Positions 1-5,266 of a DNA stretch of 8,055 nucleotides are shown here, in pieces. The notes beneath the pieces are model-generated. The model searched no databases and was not told the origin of the DNA. It saw only the letters and a program-made list of their open reading frames with translations. The position numbers and the translations under genes were made by a program. The stretch lies in assembly GCA_023431725.1 (NCBI GenBank), contig JAEYVN010000436.1:1-8055 (forward strand). Direction: 5' to 3'. The stretch is from Pseudomonadota bacterium. Its GTDB lineage: Bacteria > Pseudomonadota > Alphaproteobacteria > Rhizobiales > Xanthobacteraceae. The stretch's first letter is position 1, and each line of letters begins with the position of its first letter.

Positions 1-1167
1 GTGCTGATGCGCTCGGCCGCCAAGCTCAGCTATGTGCAGGCGCAGGATGCCTTTGACGACCGCACCGATGACACCACCGGCCCGATCAAGAAGCCGGTGC
101 TCGACCCGCTTTATGCCGCCTATCGCACCGTCAAGCGCGCCCGCGATCATCGCGGGCCGCTCGATCTCGATCTGCCCGAGCGCAAGATCCTGCTGAAGCC
201 CGACGGCACGCTTGATCGCGTGATCATCCCCGACCGCCTCGACGCGCACAAGCTGATCGAGGAATTCATGATCCTCGCCAACGTGGCCGCGGCCGAAACG
301 CTGGAGCGGGCCAGCACGCCGCAGATCTACCGCGTGCATGACGAGCCTTCGCTGGAAAAGGTCGAAGCGTTGCGCGAATTGCTGCGTACGATGGACATGT
401 CCTTTCCGAAAGGCAGCGTACTGCGGCCGTCGCTGTTCAATGACGTCCTGGCACGCGTGAAGGGCAAGGACACCGAGATCCTGATCAACGAAGTGGTCCT
501 GCGCAGTCAGGCGCAGGCGGAATATTCGGCCGAGAACTACGGCCACTTCGGTCTGGCACTCCGGCGCTACGCGCACTTCACCTCGCCGATCCGACGCTAC
601 GCCGACCTGATCGTACATCGCGCCCTGATCCGGGCCCTCAAACTGGGCGATGGCGCCCTGCCCGAAAGTGCCGATATTGCCGGGCTGAACGAGATCGCCG
701 CCCGCATCTCCGCATCCGAACGCCGGGCCATGAAGGCTGAGCGCGAGACGGTCGACCGCCTGATCGCGCATCATCTGGCCGACAGGATCGGCGCGTCCTT
801 CGAAGGCCGGATCGGCGGCGTCACCCGCGCCGGTCTGTTCGTGAAGCTTGACGAAACCGGCGCGGATGGATTCATTCCCGCACGGACCATCGGCGACGAT
901 TATTATCAATACCACGAGGATCGGCACGCGATGATCGGCCGCTCGACCGGCGAGACCTATCGGCTGGGCGATCACGTTACGGTTCGTCTTGTGGAGGCTA
1001 TACCGGTTGCGGGCGCGCTGCGGTTCGAGCTTCTTTCGGACGGTCGGATCGAGAAGCCGCAACGTGGCAAGATCGGCAAAAAACTCGGACGCACCGAGCA
1101 AAAGCCGTCCGGACAAAAACGGTCCGGGCAAAAACAGAAGAGGACGCCGCGCAAGCGGCGCGGATAG
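1..1167 (+). CDS. rnr: Ribonuclease R, C-terminal half (5' end outside window)
   Basis: RNase R is a processive 3'-5' exoribonuclease of the RNB/RNase II family. It degrades structured RNA, including mRNA fragments and defective rRNA or tRNA. The 388 residues seen here are the back half of a protein that is normally about 750-800 aa. The reading frame is open from base 1, and the first codon (GTG) is probably internal, since the text around LMRSAAKLSY is typical of mid-RNB sequence. The end of the RNB catalytic domain shows EEFMILANVAAAE (about residues 87-99) and the family signature FGLALRRYAHFTSPIRRYAD (about 181-200). An S1 RNA-binding domain follows (about 260-345), then a Lys/Arg/Gln-rich basic tail (about 350-388), as is usual for RNase R. 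The tail holds a pentapeptide repeat of the type QKxSG. The stop TAG lies 4 bases before the DUF983 gene, so the two are probably co-transcribed. Identification is very secure; only the missing start is unknown. Confidence 0.96.
   Translation: MLMRSAAKLSYVQAQDAFDDRTDDTTGPIKKPVLDPLYAAYRTVKRARDHRGPLDLDLPERKILLKPDGTLDRVIIPDRLDAHKLIEEFMILANVAAAETLERASTPQIYRVHDEPSLEKVEALRELLRTMDMSFPKGSVLRPSLFNDVLARVKGKDTEILINEVVLRSQAQAEYSAENYGHFGLALRRYAHFTSPIRRYADLIVHRALIRALKLGDGALPESADIAGLNEIAARISASERRAMKAERETVDRLIAHHLADRIGASFEGRIGGVTRAGLFVKLDETGADGFIPARTIGDDYYQYHEDRHAMIGRSTGETYRLGDHVTVRLVEAIPVAGALRFELLSDGRIEKPQRGKIGKKLGRTEQKPSGQKRSGQKQKRTPRKRRG
1099..1143 (+). repeat. Three 15-base tandem repeats in the rnr tail
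   Basis: Three consecutive in-frame 15-base units lie at 1099-1113, 1114-1128 and 1129-1143. The first two are near-identical and the third has diverged in its second half. They encode QKPSG, QKRSG and QKQKR in the basic C-terminal tail of RNase R. Such short in-frame repeats can change copy number without breaking the frame, so tail length may vary between strains. The repeat is seen directly; the variability is inference. Confidence 0.75.
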
Positions 1168-1171
1168 CACA

Positions 1172-1612
1172 ATGGCAGAGACCAATTCCCCTGATCTCCC
1201 ACGCGATGGCTGGCAGGCTTTCAAGCGCGGACTGCGTAGCCTTTGCCCGGCCTGTGGCCAGGGCCGGATGTTCCGTGCGCTGCTCAAGACCGAGGACCAC
1301 TGCCCGGCCTGCGGCGAGGAATTCCATCATCACCGCGCCGACGACTTTCCGGCCTACATCAACATCGTCATCGTCGGCCATGTCATCGTGCCGATCGTGC
1401 TGGCGGTCGAGATGGCCTATGCACCACCCTATTGGGTGCACGCGGCACTCTGGCTTCCGCTGACGCTGCTGCTTGCTTTCGCCCTGATGCATCCGATCAA
1501 GGGCGCGGTCGTCGCCTGGCAATGGGCCACGCGCATGCATGGCTTTGACAAGAACGCACCATCGGATGAAATCCTGCTGCAACAACCGGTCCTGACCAGC
1601 GGCAAGCAATGA
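1172..1612 (+). CDS. DUF983 family zinc-ribbon membrane protein
   Basis: This 146-aa protein belongs to the DUF983 family, whose molecular function is not established. Near the N-terminus it has two CPACG knuckles (Cys25/Cys28 and Cys44/Cys47, 15 residues between the pairs), which should form a zinc ribbon on the cytoplasmic side. The family-typical stretch DDFPAYINIVIVGH (about 57-70) leads into a first hydrophobic helix (about 62-82). A second helix (about 90-106) follows, and then a short hydrophilic C-terminus. The ATG at 1172 is chosen because it follows the rnr stop by 4 bases and starts just before the conserved zinc ribbon. An upstream in-frame start would only add a basic stretch read from the rnr tail in another frame. 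The gene overlaps the following Nudix gene in an ATGA junction, so it is likely translated from an rnr-DUF983-nudix mRNA. A role beside RNase R or the Nudix enzyme is not known. Confidence 0.9.
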   Translation: MAETNSPDLPRDGWQAFKRGLRSLCPACGQGRMFRALLKTEDHCPACGEEFHHHRADDFPAYINIVIVGHVIVPIVLAVEMAYAPPYWVHAALWLPLTLLLAFALMHPIKGAVVAWQWATRMHGFDKNAPSDEILLQQPVLTSGKQ

Positions 1613-2343
1613 ATGACTTTTCGGATCGGCTGACCAGGGCCGAACGTGATCGCTCACACGACAACGTTCGGCCGCGCGACGCCTCCACGCTGATCATCAT
1701 CGACCGTTCCGGCGGCGTACCCAAGGTGCTGCTCGGCAAACGTCATCACGGCCACAAATTCATGCCGGGGAAGTTTGTCTTTCCCGGTGGACGGATGGAA
1801 ACGAACGACCGGCTGATGCCGGTTGCCGCCGGGCTTAACCCGGCTGCGGAGCACCTCCTCATGCAGGAGATGCAACGCCCGAGCGCTGCCAAGGCCCGTG
1901 CGCTGGCGCTGGCTGCGATTCGCGAGACGTTTGAGGAAACGGGCCTGTTGTTCGGAGCGCGGCTCTCAGACGCGCCGAAATCGCCCACAGGCCCCTGGTC
2001 GGAATTCGCAGCGACCGGCTTCTATCCGGATCTGTCGGCGCTGCATTTCATTGCACGGGCGGTAACGCCGACACGGCGCCCCAAGCGTTTCGATACCCGC
2101 TTCTTTGCCGTCGACGCCTCCGCCATCGCGCACCGAGTCGAAGGCGTGGTTCATGGCGACGCCGAGCTGGTGGAACTGGTGTGGATGCCGCTTAACGAGG
2201 CACGCACCCTCGACATGCCGACCATTACCGGCGTCGTCCTGGATGAGCTGCAAGCCCGGGTTTCCGCGGGTTTTGGGCACGATCTCCCGGTTCCATACTA
2301 TCGGATGCCCAGAACCCGTTTTCTCCGCAAGCTGATTTCCTGA
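1609..2343 (+). CDS. Nudix hydrolase with a split Nudix box (NUDT19-like arrangement)
   Basis: This 244-aa protein is a Nudix-fold hydrolase, expected to cleave a nucleoside diphosphate linked to another moiety using divalent metal. The fold is shown by FVFPGGRMETNDR (about 57-68) and by the core of the Nudix box, RETFEETGLL (Arg105, Glu106, Glu109, Glu110, Gly112). In a standard Nudix box about 20 residues separate the leading Gly-Gly from the REUxEE core. Here about 43 do, so roughly 20-25 extra residues (about 70-95) interrupt the box. The same kind of interruption is known in NUDT19-type CoA diphosphatases, so a CoA or acyl-CoA pyrophosphatase activity is a reasonable guess, but the substrate cannot be read from sequence. 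The ATG at 1609 overlaps the DUF983 stop (ATGA), which suggests translational coupling. No terminator is visible in the 69 bases before rpmG. Confidence 0.9.
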   Translation: MNDFSDRLTRAERDRSHDNVRPRDASTLIIIDRSGGVPKVLLGKRHHGHKFMPGKFVFPGGRMETNDRLMPVAAGLNPAAEHLLMQEMQRPSAAKARALALAAIRETFEETGLLFGARLSDAPKSPTGPWSEFAATGFYPDLSALHFIARAVTPTRRPKRFDTRFFAVDASAIAHRVEGVVHGDAELVELVWMPLNEARTLDMPTITGVVLDELQARVSAGFGHDLPVPYYRMPRTRFLRKLIS

Positions 2344-2352
2344 CCAGCTTTC

Positions 2353-2380
2353 CTTGACTTTGGCGGCGTTGCCGCTAGTT
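2353..2380 (+). promoter_or_regulatory. Candidate rpmG promoter (sigma-70 type)
   Basis: CTTGAC at 2353-2358 and CTAGTT at 2375-2380 are separated by 16 bases. This resembles the alphaproteobacterial housekeeping pattern CTTGAC-N16/17-CTATAT. It lies 32 bases before the rpmG ATG and just after the Nudix stop. The spacer contains a small dyad, GCGGC-GTT-GCCGC (2363-2375), which may be accidental. The -35 match is good and the -10 match is partial. Confidence 0.55.
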
Positions 2381-2412
2381 TCCCGGCCAAATTCCGTCAA
2401 TCGAGGTCTGTC

Positions 2413-2580
2413 ATGGCGAAAGCCGTCACCATTAAGGTCAAGCTCGTGTCCAGCGCGGATACCGGCTTTTATTACGTCACCAAGAAGAACTCGCGCACGA
2501 TGACCGACAAGTTGTCGAAGAAGAAGTACGATCCGATCGCGAAGAAGCACGTCGACTTCCGCGAATCCAAGATCAAGTAA
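2413..2580 (+). CDS. rpmG: 50S ribosomal protein L33
   Basis: This 55-aa protein is L33 of the large ribosomal subunit, located near the E site. It begins [19 protein letters not shown] and continues with [19 protein letters not shown] and [10 protein letters not shown], the usual L33 layout at the usual length. It lacks the CxxC pairs of zinc-binding L33 forms, so it is the zinc-independent (C-minus) type. The gene is Lys-rich with a codon use typical of highly expressed genes. It sits between a candidate promoter (2353-2380) and a strong intrinsic terminator (2602-2629), so it is probably its own transcription unit, perhaps also reached by read-through from the Nudix operon. Start choice is clear because the conserved N-terminus begins at this ATG. 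Confidence 0.97.
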   Translation: MAKAVTIKVKLVSSADTGFYYVTKKNSRTMTDKLSKKKYDPIAKKHVDFRESKIK

Positions 2581-2601
2581 TCAGACATCCAAGAACGCGC
2601 G

Positions 2602-2629
2602 AAAAGAGCGCCCTTGCGGGCGCTTTTTT
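2602..2629 (+). terminator. Intrinsic terminator of rpmG
   Basis: The stem AGCGCCC (2607-2613) and GGGCGCT (2618-2624) closes a TTGC loop and is followed by a run of T (2624-2629). The A-run at 2602-2605 can extend the stem with the T-run. It begins 21 bases after the rpmG stop and is a standard rho-independent terminator on the + strand. Confidence 0.93.
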
Positions 2630-2886
2630 GTTTGGGCTGGGAAAAGGTGGCCGGCCGGAAGCGGTGTCATGAGGAGGCCACTCGTCACCGCCCCCGGGCC
2701 GGCCGGACCCCACGGACCCAGGAGATGCGGCGGACCTGAGCACTCCGTAGGGTTTTCAATTGCTTGGACCGGAATTCCGGCGCCGCGCCGGGTTCCCTTT
2801 GGACCGGCCATGCCGATCTCTAATCCTGCCTGGAAAGCTATCTCCCCGCACTTTGGAAATCAAAGCCCAAGTCCCCATCAGGCGCG

Positions 2887-2903
2887 GTAACCTTCCGTCA
2901 ACC
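2887..2903 (+). promoter_or_regulatory. Degenerate CtrA-like binding site
   Basis: GTAA (2887-2890), a 7-base spacer and TCAA (2898-2901) followed by CC match the CtrA pattern TTAA-N7-TTAA at 6 of 8 positions with exact half-site spacing. It lies about 55-70 bases before the orphan terminator at 2957. With two mismatches it may be chance. Confidence 0.25.
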
Positions 2904-2956
2904 TAAAGGAACATGGTTTCTACGACACTTGGGTGTAGTAAATGGCCGAAAGACGG

Positions 2957-2986
2957 TGAAGGCGGCTTCAGGCTGCCTTTTATTTT
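2957..2986 (+). terminator. Orphan + strand intrinsic terminator
   Basis: GGCGGC (2961-2966) pairs with GCTGCC (2972-2977), with one G-T pair, around a TTCAG loop. The flanking AA (2959-2960) pairs with TT. The tract TTTTATTTT (2978-2986) follows. It reads as a terminator only on the + strand, because on the - strand the hairpin is followed by TTCACC. The last + strand gene, rpmG, already ended about 330 bases earlier with its own terminator, so this may end an unannotated RNA or act as a backup. Confidence 0.7.
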
Positions 2987-2992
2987 GCCACA

Positions 2993-3014
2993 CTCAGGCC
3001 GAATTACGGCCGAG
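2993..3014 (-). other. Hairpin in the pleD 3' untranslated region
   Basis: CTC-GGCCG and CGGCC-GAG form an 8-pair stem with one unpaired base around a 5-base loop, 68 bases beyond the pleD stop. It lacks a T-run on the - strand, so it is not a classic terminator. It could be a 3'-end stabilising hairpin or part of a factor-dependent end. Confidence 0.4.
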
Positions 3015-3082
3015 CGCCATTTCGGCACACGGGATTGGAACTCCGGCCCCAGAAGCTTGCCGGCTTTGATCGACCACTGACC

Positions 3083-4456
3083 CTAGGCCGCATCCGCTAC
3101 AACGCGGTTTCGCCCATCCCGCTTGGCGCGGTAGAGCGCCTGGTCGGCGCGCCTCAAAATCTGCATTGCACTGTCCTGAGCCCCCTCAAGGACCGCAATA
3201 CCGATCGAGATGGTCACATCGATCGCCCGCTTGCCCTGTTCGATCGTGAAGGGCTCGGCGGCGATGCGGCGGCGCAGACGCTCGGCGACGGTCGAGGCGA
3301 CCGCCATGTCGGTTTCCGGCATGACCACGACAAATTCCTCGCCGCCCATGCGACAGGCCAGATCAATGCCGCGAATCGACTTGCGCACGCGAAGCGCAAA
3401 TTCGCGCAGCACATCGTCACCGCAATCGTGTCCGTAATTGTCGTTGATCGACTTGAAGTAATCGATGTCGAGCACCAGGACCGCAAGCTCCTTGCTGCGT
3501 GCCGTCGCCTGTTCGACCAGCTTGGCCAGATGGCTTTCCATATACCGACGATTATGCAGGCCGGTCAGGCCATCCGTGATCGCGGCCTCGATCGACATCT
3601 GCACGTTGTCGCGCAGCCGCTCGGTGTAACGCTTGCGACGGATCTGAGTGCGTACCCGCGCCTGCAGTTCGTTTCGATCGATCGGACGCAACAGATAATC
3701 GTTGATGCCGATTTCAAGACCACGCATCAGCTTGGTGTTGTCGTCGGGCTCGCACAAGGCAAGGATCGGCAGGTTGCGCGTGCGGTCGAGCGAGCGCAAT
3801 TGGCTGCAGAGCCGCAAGCCGTCGAAGTTCTCGAGGCTCAGCGACACGATCATCAACTCGTAATTGCCTTCGGCGGAACGAAACAACGCCGCGCTGGGAT
3901 CGGGCTCGATATCGACCGTATGGTCCCTTTCCAGCATCGTCGAGAGACGCTCATAGGAAGAGCGACGATCCTCGACGATCAGGATGCGGCCGCCCAGCCC
4001 CTGCTCCATGATGGATTCGCGCTCGGCGCTCTGGATGCCGATCTCGCGCGAGGTGATCGCGCGCATGCGCAATTCGTCGGTCATCATCTTCAGGCGAGTC
4101 AGCGAGCGCACGCGGGCGATCAGCGCGATGTCGGACACCGGCTTGGTCAGGAAGTCGTCGGCACCAGCGAGAAGCCCGGCCACGCGATCGGACGGCTGAT
4201 CCAGCGCCGTGACCATCACGACCGGTATATGGTGTGTCGCGGGATTGCTCTTCAGCCGACGGCAGACTTCGAATCCGTCCATATCCGGCATCATCACGTC
4301 GAGCAGAACGATATCGCATTCGGCGCGCTCGCAGATGGCCAGCGCCTCCACGCCGCTCTGGGCCGTCACCACGTCGAAATATTCAGCCGAAAGCCGCGCC
4401 TCGAGCAGTTTCACATTGGCCGGGATGTCATCAACAACAAGGACGCGCGCGGTCAT
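3083..4456 (-). CDS. pleD: Response regulator diguanylate cyclase PleD
   Basis: This 457-aa protein makes the second messenger c-di-GMP from two GTP. In Caulobacter and relatives it is activated by phosphorylation and drives pole development and the swarmer-to-stalked transition. The first receiver domain (about 3-120) has the acidic pair Asp9/Asp10, phosphoacceptor Asp53 (in LLDVMMPDMDG) and Lys105. The second receiver (about 155-272) has Ser (SLSLENFDG, about 205-213) where the phosphoacceptor Asp would be, so it is an adaptor for dimerisation, as in known PleD. The GGDEF domain (about 290-455) carries metal ligands around Asp330, the active-site GGEEF at 371-375 and an inhibitory-site RxxD (RGID, 362-365) five residues upstream, so feedback inhibition by c-di-GMP is expected. 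Length matches Caulobacter PleD closely. The ATG at 4456 has an AGGGG ribosome site and lies 12 bases after the divK stop, so the two form an operon. Confidence 0.97.
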   Translation of the reverse strand: MTARVLVVDDIPANVKLLEARLSAEYFDVVTAQSGVEALAICERAECDIVLLDVMMPDMDGFEVCRRLKSNPATHHIPVVMVTALDQPSDRVAGLLAGADDFLTKPVSDIALIARVRSLTRLKMMTDELRMRAITSREIGIQSAERESIMEQGLGGRILIVEDRRSSYERLSTMLERDHTVDIEPDPSAALFRSAEGNYELMIVSLSLENFDGLRLCSQLRSLDRTRNLPILALCEPDDNTKLMRGLEIGINDYLLRPIDRNELQARVRTQIRRKRYTERLRDNVQMSIEAAITDGLTGLHNRRYMESHLAKLVEQATARSKELAVLVLDIDYFKSINDNYGHDCGDDVLREFALRVRKSIRGIDLACRMGGEEFVVVMPETDMAVASTVAERLRRRIAAEPFTIEQGKRAIDVTISIGIAVLEGAQDSAMQILRRADQALYRAKRDGRNRVVADAA

Positions 4457-4468
4457 GCGGCGAAACCC

Positions 4469-4840
4469 CTATGCATTTCCGAGAAAGTGACGAACCGTTT
4501 CAATGAATTTGCCGACCGAAATCGGCTTCGAAAGATAGGCTTCGCAACCACCTGCGCGAATGCGCTCCTCGTCGCCCTTCATGGCGAAGGCGGTAACGGC
4601 AATGACCGGGATGGACTTCAACTCGGCGTCATCCTTCAGCCACTTGGTGACCTCAAGACCGGAAACCTCCGGCAGCTGGATGTCCATCAAGATGAGATCC
4701 GGCCGGTGCTGACGCGCTAGATCCATCGCATCGATCCCGTTACGGGTTCCGATGGTCTGGTATCCGTGAGCTTCCAGCAGGTCGTGGAAGAGCTTCATAT
4801 TGAGCTCGTTGTCCTCCACGATCAGGACAGTTTTGGCCAT
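4469..4840 (-). CDS. divK: Single-domain response regulator DivK
   Basis: DivK is a stand-alone receiver domain that is phosphorylated and dephosphorylated by the PleC/DivJ-type histidine kinases and signals through DivL and CckA to lower CtrA activity. It thereby sets polarity and asymmetric division. The 123-aa protein consists only of the receiver: [18 protein letters not shown] at the N-terminus, Asp9-type acidic pocket (Glu9/Asp10), phosphoacceptor Asp53 in [13 protein letters not shown], Thr83 and Lys105. Length and motif positions match the family. The start is fixed by a strong ribosome site, the complement of 4847-4854 (AGGAGGGG), 6 bases before the ATG. It is the first gene of the divK-pleD operon, and its promoter must lie in 4841-4966, shared with the divergent DUF3572-dinB pair. 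No clear -35/-10 pair or CtrA site is visible there. Confidence 0.97.
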   Translation of the reverse strand: MAKTVLIVEDNELNMKLFHDLLEAHGYQTIGTRNGIDAMDLARQHRPDLILMDIQLPEVSGLEVTKWLKDDAELKSIPVIAVTAFAMKGDEERIRAGGCEAYLSKPISVGKFIETVRHFLGNA

Positions 4841-4920
4841 TCAAAGCCCCTCCTGGGCCATTTTACCTTGCCCAGTCGGAGGCATCGCGCCCCCATCGCC
4901 AAAATGCGGGTTCAGGCTAT

Positions 4921-4946
4921 GAATCACGGTAATGCTGATGTGTTAC
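4921..4946. promoter_or_regulatory. GAATC methylation site and GTAA-N10-TTAC dyad in the divergent region
   Basis: The 126-base gap between divK and the DUF3572 gene holds one GANTC sequence (GAATC, 4921-4925), the target of the cell-cycle methylase CcrM in alphaproteobacteria. Four bases later comes an inverted repeat, GTAA (4929-4932) and TTAC (4943-4946). Together they sit where a regulator of either divergent operon could bind. Both elements are short and could be chance; no LexA box (GTTC-N7-GTTC) was found. Confidence 0.25.
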
Positions 4947-4966
4947 GGAAAGGCAAACACGATCCC

Positions 4967-5266
4967 ATGACGAGCAAGGTAAAACTGACACAGAGAGCGG
5001 CCGAAACTGTGGCGGTGCAAGCACTTAGCTTCATTGCTTCGGACCCTGAGCGATTGGGTTTATTCCTTGCTTCAACAGGAATAGGCCCGGGCGACATTCG
5101 GGCTGCGGCGCGCGAACCGCTGTTCCTCGCCGGCGTACTCGTCCACCTCGCGCAAAACGAACCGGCCATGCTCGCGTTCGCCGCCGAGGTCGGGCTGGAG
5201 CCACCGGCGATCCTGGCAGCCCGCGAGATCCTGGCCGGCCGCGAGTGGGAACGCGACACGCCATGA
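4967..5266 (+). CDS. DUF3572 family protein, coupled to dinB
   Basis: This 99-aa protein belongs to DUF3572, a small alphaproteobacterial family of unknown function. The recognisable core is [23 protein letters not shown], then [23 protein letters not shown], then [19 protein letters not shown]. It is an all-helical, soluble-looking protein without signal peptide, membrane segment or catalytic motif. The frame is open further upstream, but those codons overlap divK in antisense. The ATG at 4967 is preferred because the family core starts about 10 residues later and GGAAAGG (4947-4953) can serve as a ribosome site, though the spacing of 13 bases is long. Another in-frame ATG at 4919 cannot be excluded. 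The stop overlaps the dinB start (ATGA, 5263-5266), which implies joint translation with DNA polymerase IV. A role connected to DinB is inference from that coupling only. Confidence 0.85.
   Translation: MTSKVKLTQRAAETVAVQALSFIASDPERLGLFLASTGIGPGDIRAAAREPLFLAGVLVHLAQNEPAMLAFAAEVGLEPPAILAAREILAGREWERDTP

Larger units (their letters stand above)
2634..3082. other. 449-base intergenic region without a convincing gene
   Basis: No open frame here looks like a gene: + strand frames at 2669-2890 and 2913-3080 have poor codon statistics and no recognisable protein. The stretch holds a duplicated GGCCGGCCGGA (2649-2659 and 2697-2707), a perfect 12-base palindrome CCGGAATTCCGG (2769-2780), a small inverted repeat CTTTG-GAAAT-CAAAG (2851-2865) and a degenerate CtrA-like site (2887-2903). 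It also holds a + strand intrinsic terminator (2957-2986) and a hairpin near the pleD end (2993-3014). The terminator has no gene in front of it, so a small + strand RNA starting somewhere after 2634 is possible. The part next to 3082 is the 3' untranslated region of pleD on the other strand. Confidence 0.7.

Noticed and set aside
2669..2890. 73-codon + strand frame in the rpmG-pleD gap
   Set aside because: A Pro/Gly/Arg-rich product from GC-rich repeats, with no ribosome site and no family resemblance.
2913..3080. 55-codon + strand frame beginning ATG after AAAGGAAC
   Set aside because: The ribosome-like site is too close to the ATG, the codon use lacks the G/C third-position bias of neighbours, and an intrinsic terminator (2957-2986) lies inside it.
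3035..4720. A 561-codon open frame on the + strand across divK-pleD
   Set aside because: It is antisense to two securely identified genes and reads as His/Gln/Arg/Asp-rich text without any domain. Long antisense frames are expected opposite high-GC genes with strong third-position bias.
4910..4925. Possible LexA box (GTTC-N7-GTTC) before DUF3572-dinB
   Set aside because: GTTC at 4910-4913 is followed after 7 bases by GAAT, which matches the second half-site at only one base.
4766..4966. N-terminal extension of the DUF3572 frame
   Set aside because: It would overlap divK in antisense and has no family similarity; the conserved core begins just after 4967.
5245..5262. Alternative GTG start of dinB adding six residues
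   Set aside because: The ATG at 5263 gives the typical ATGA overlap with the preceding gene; the added residues carry no conserved sequence.
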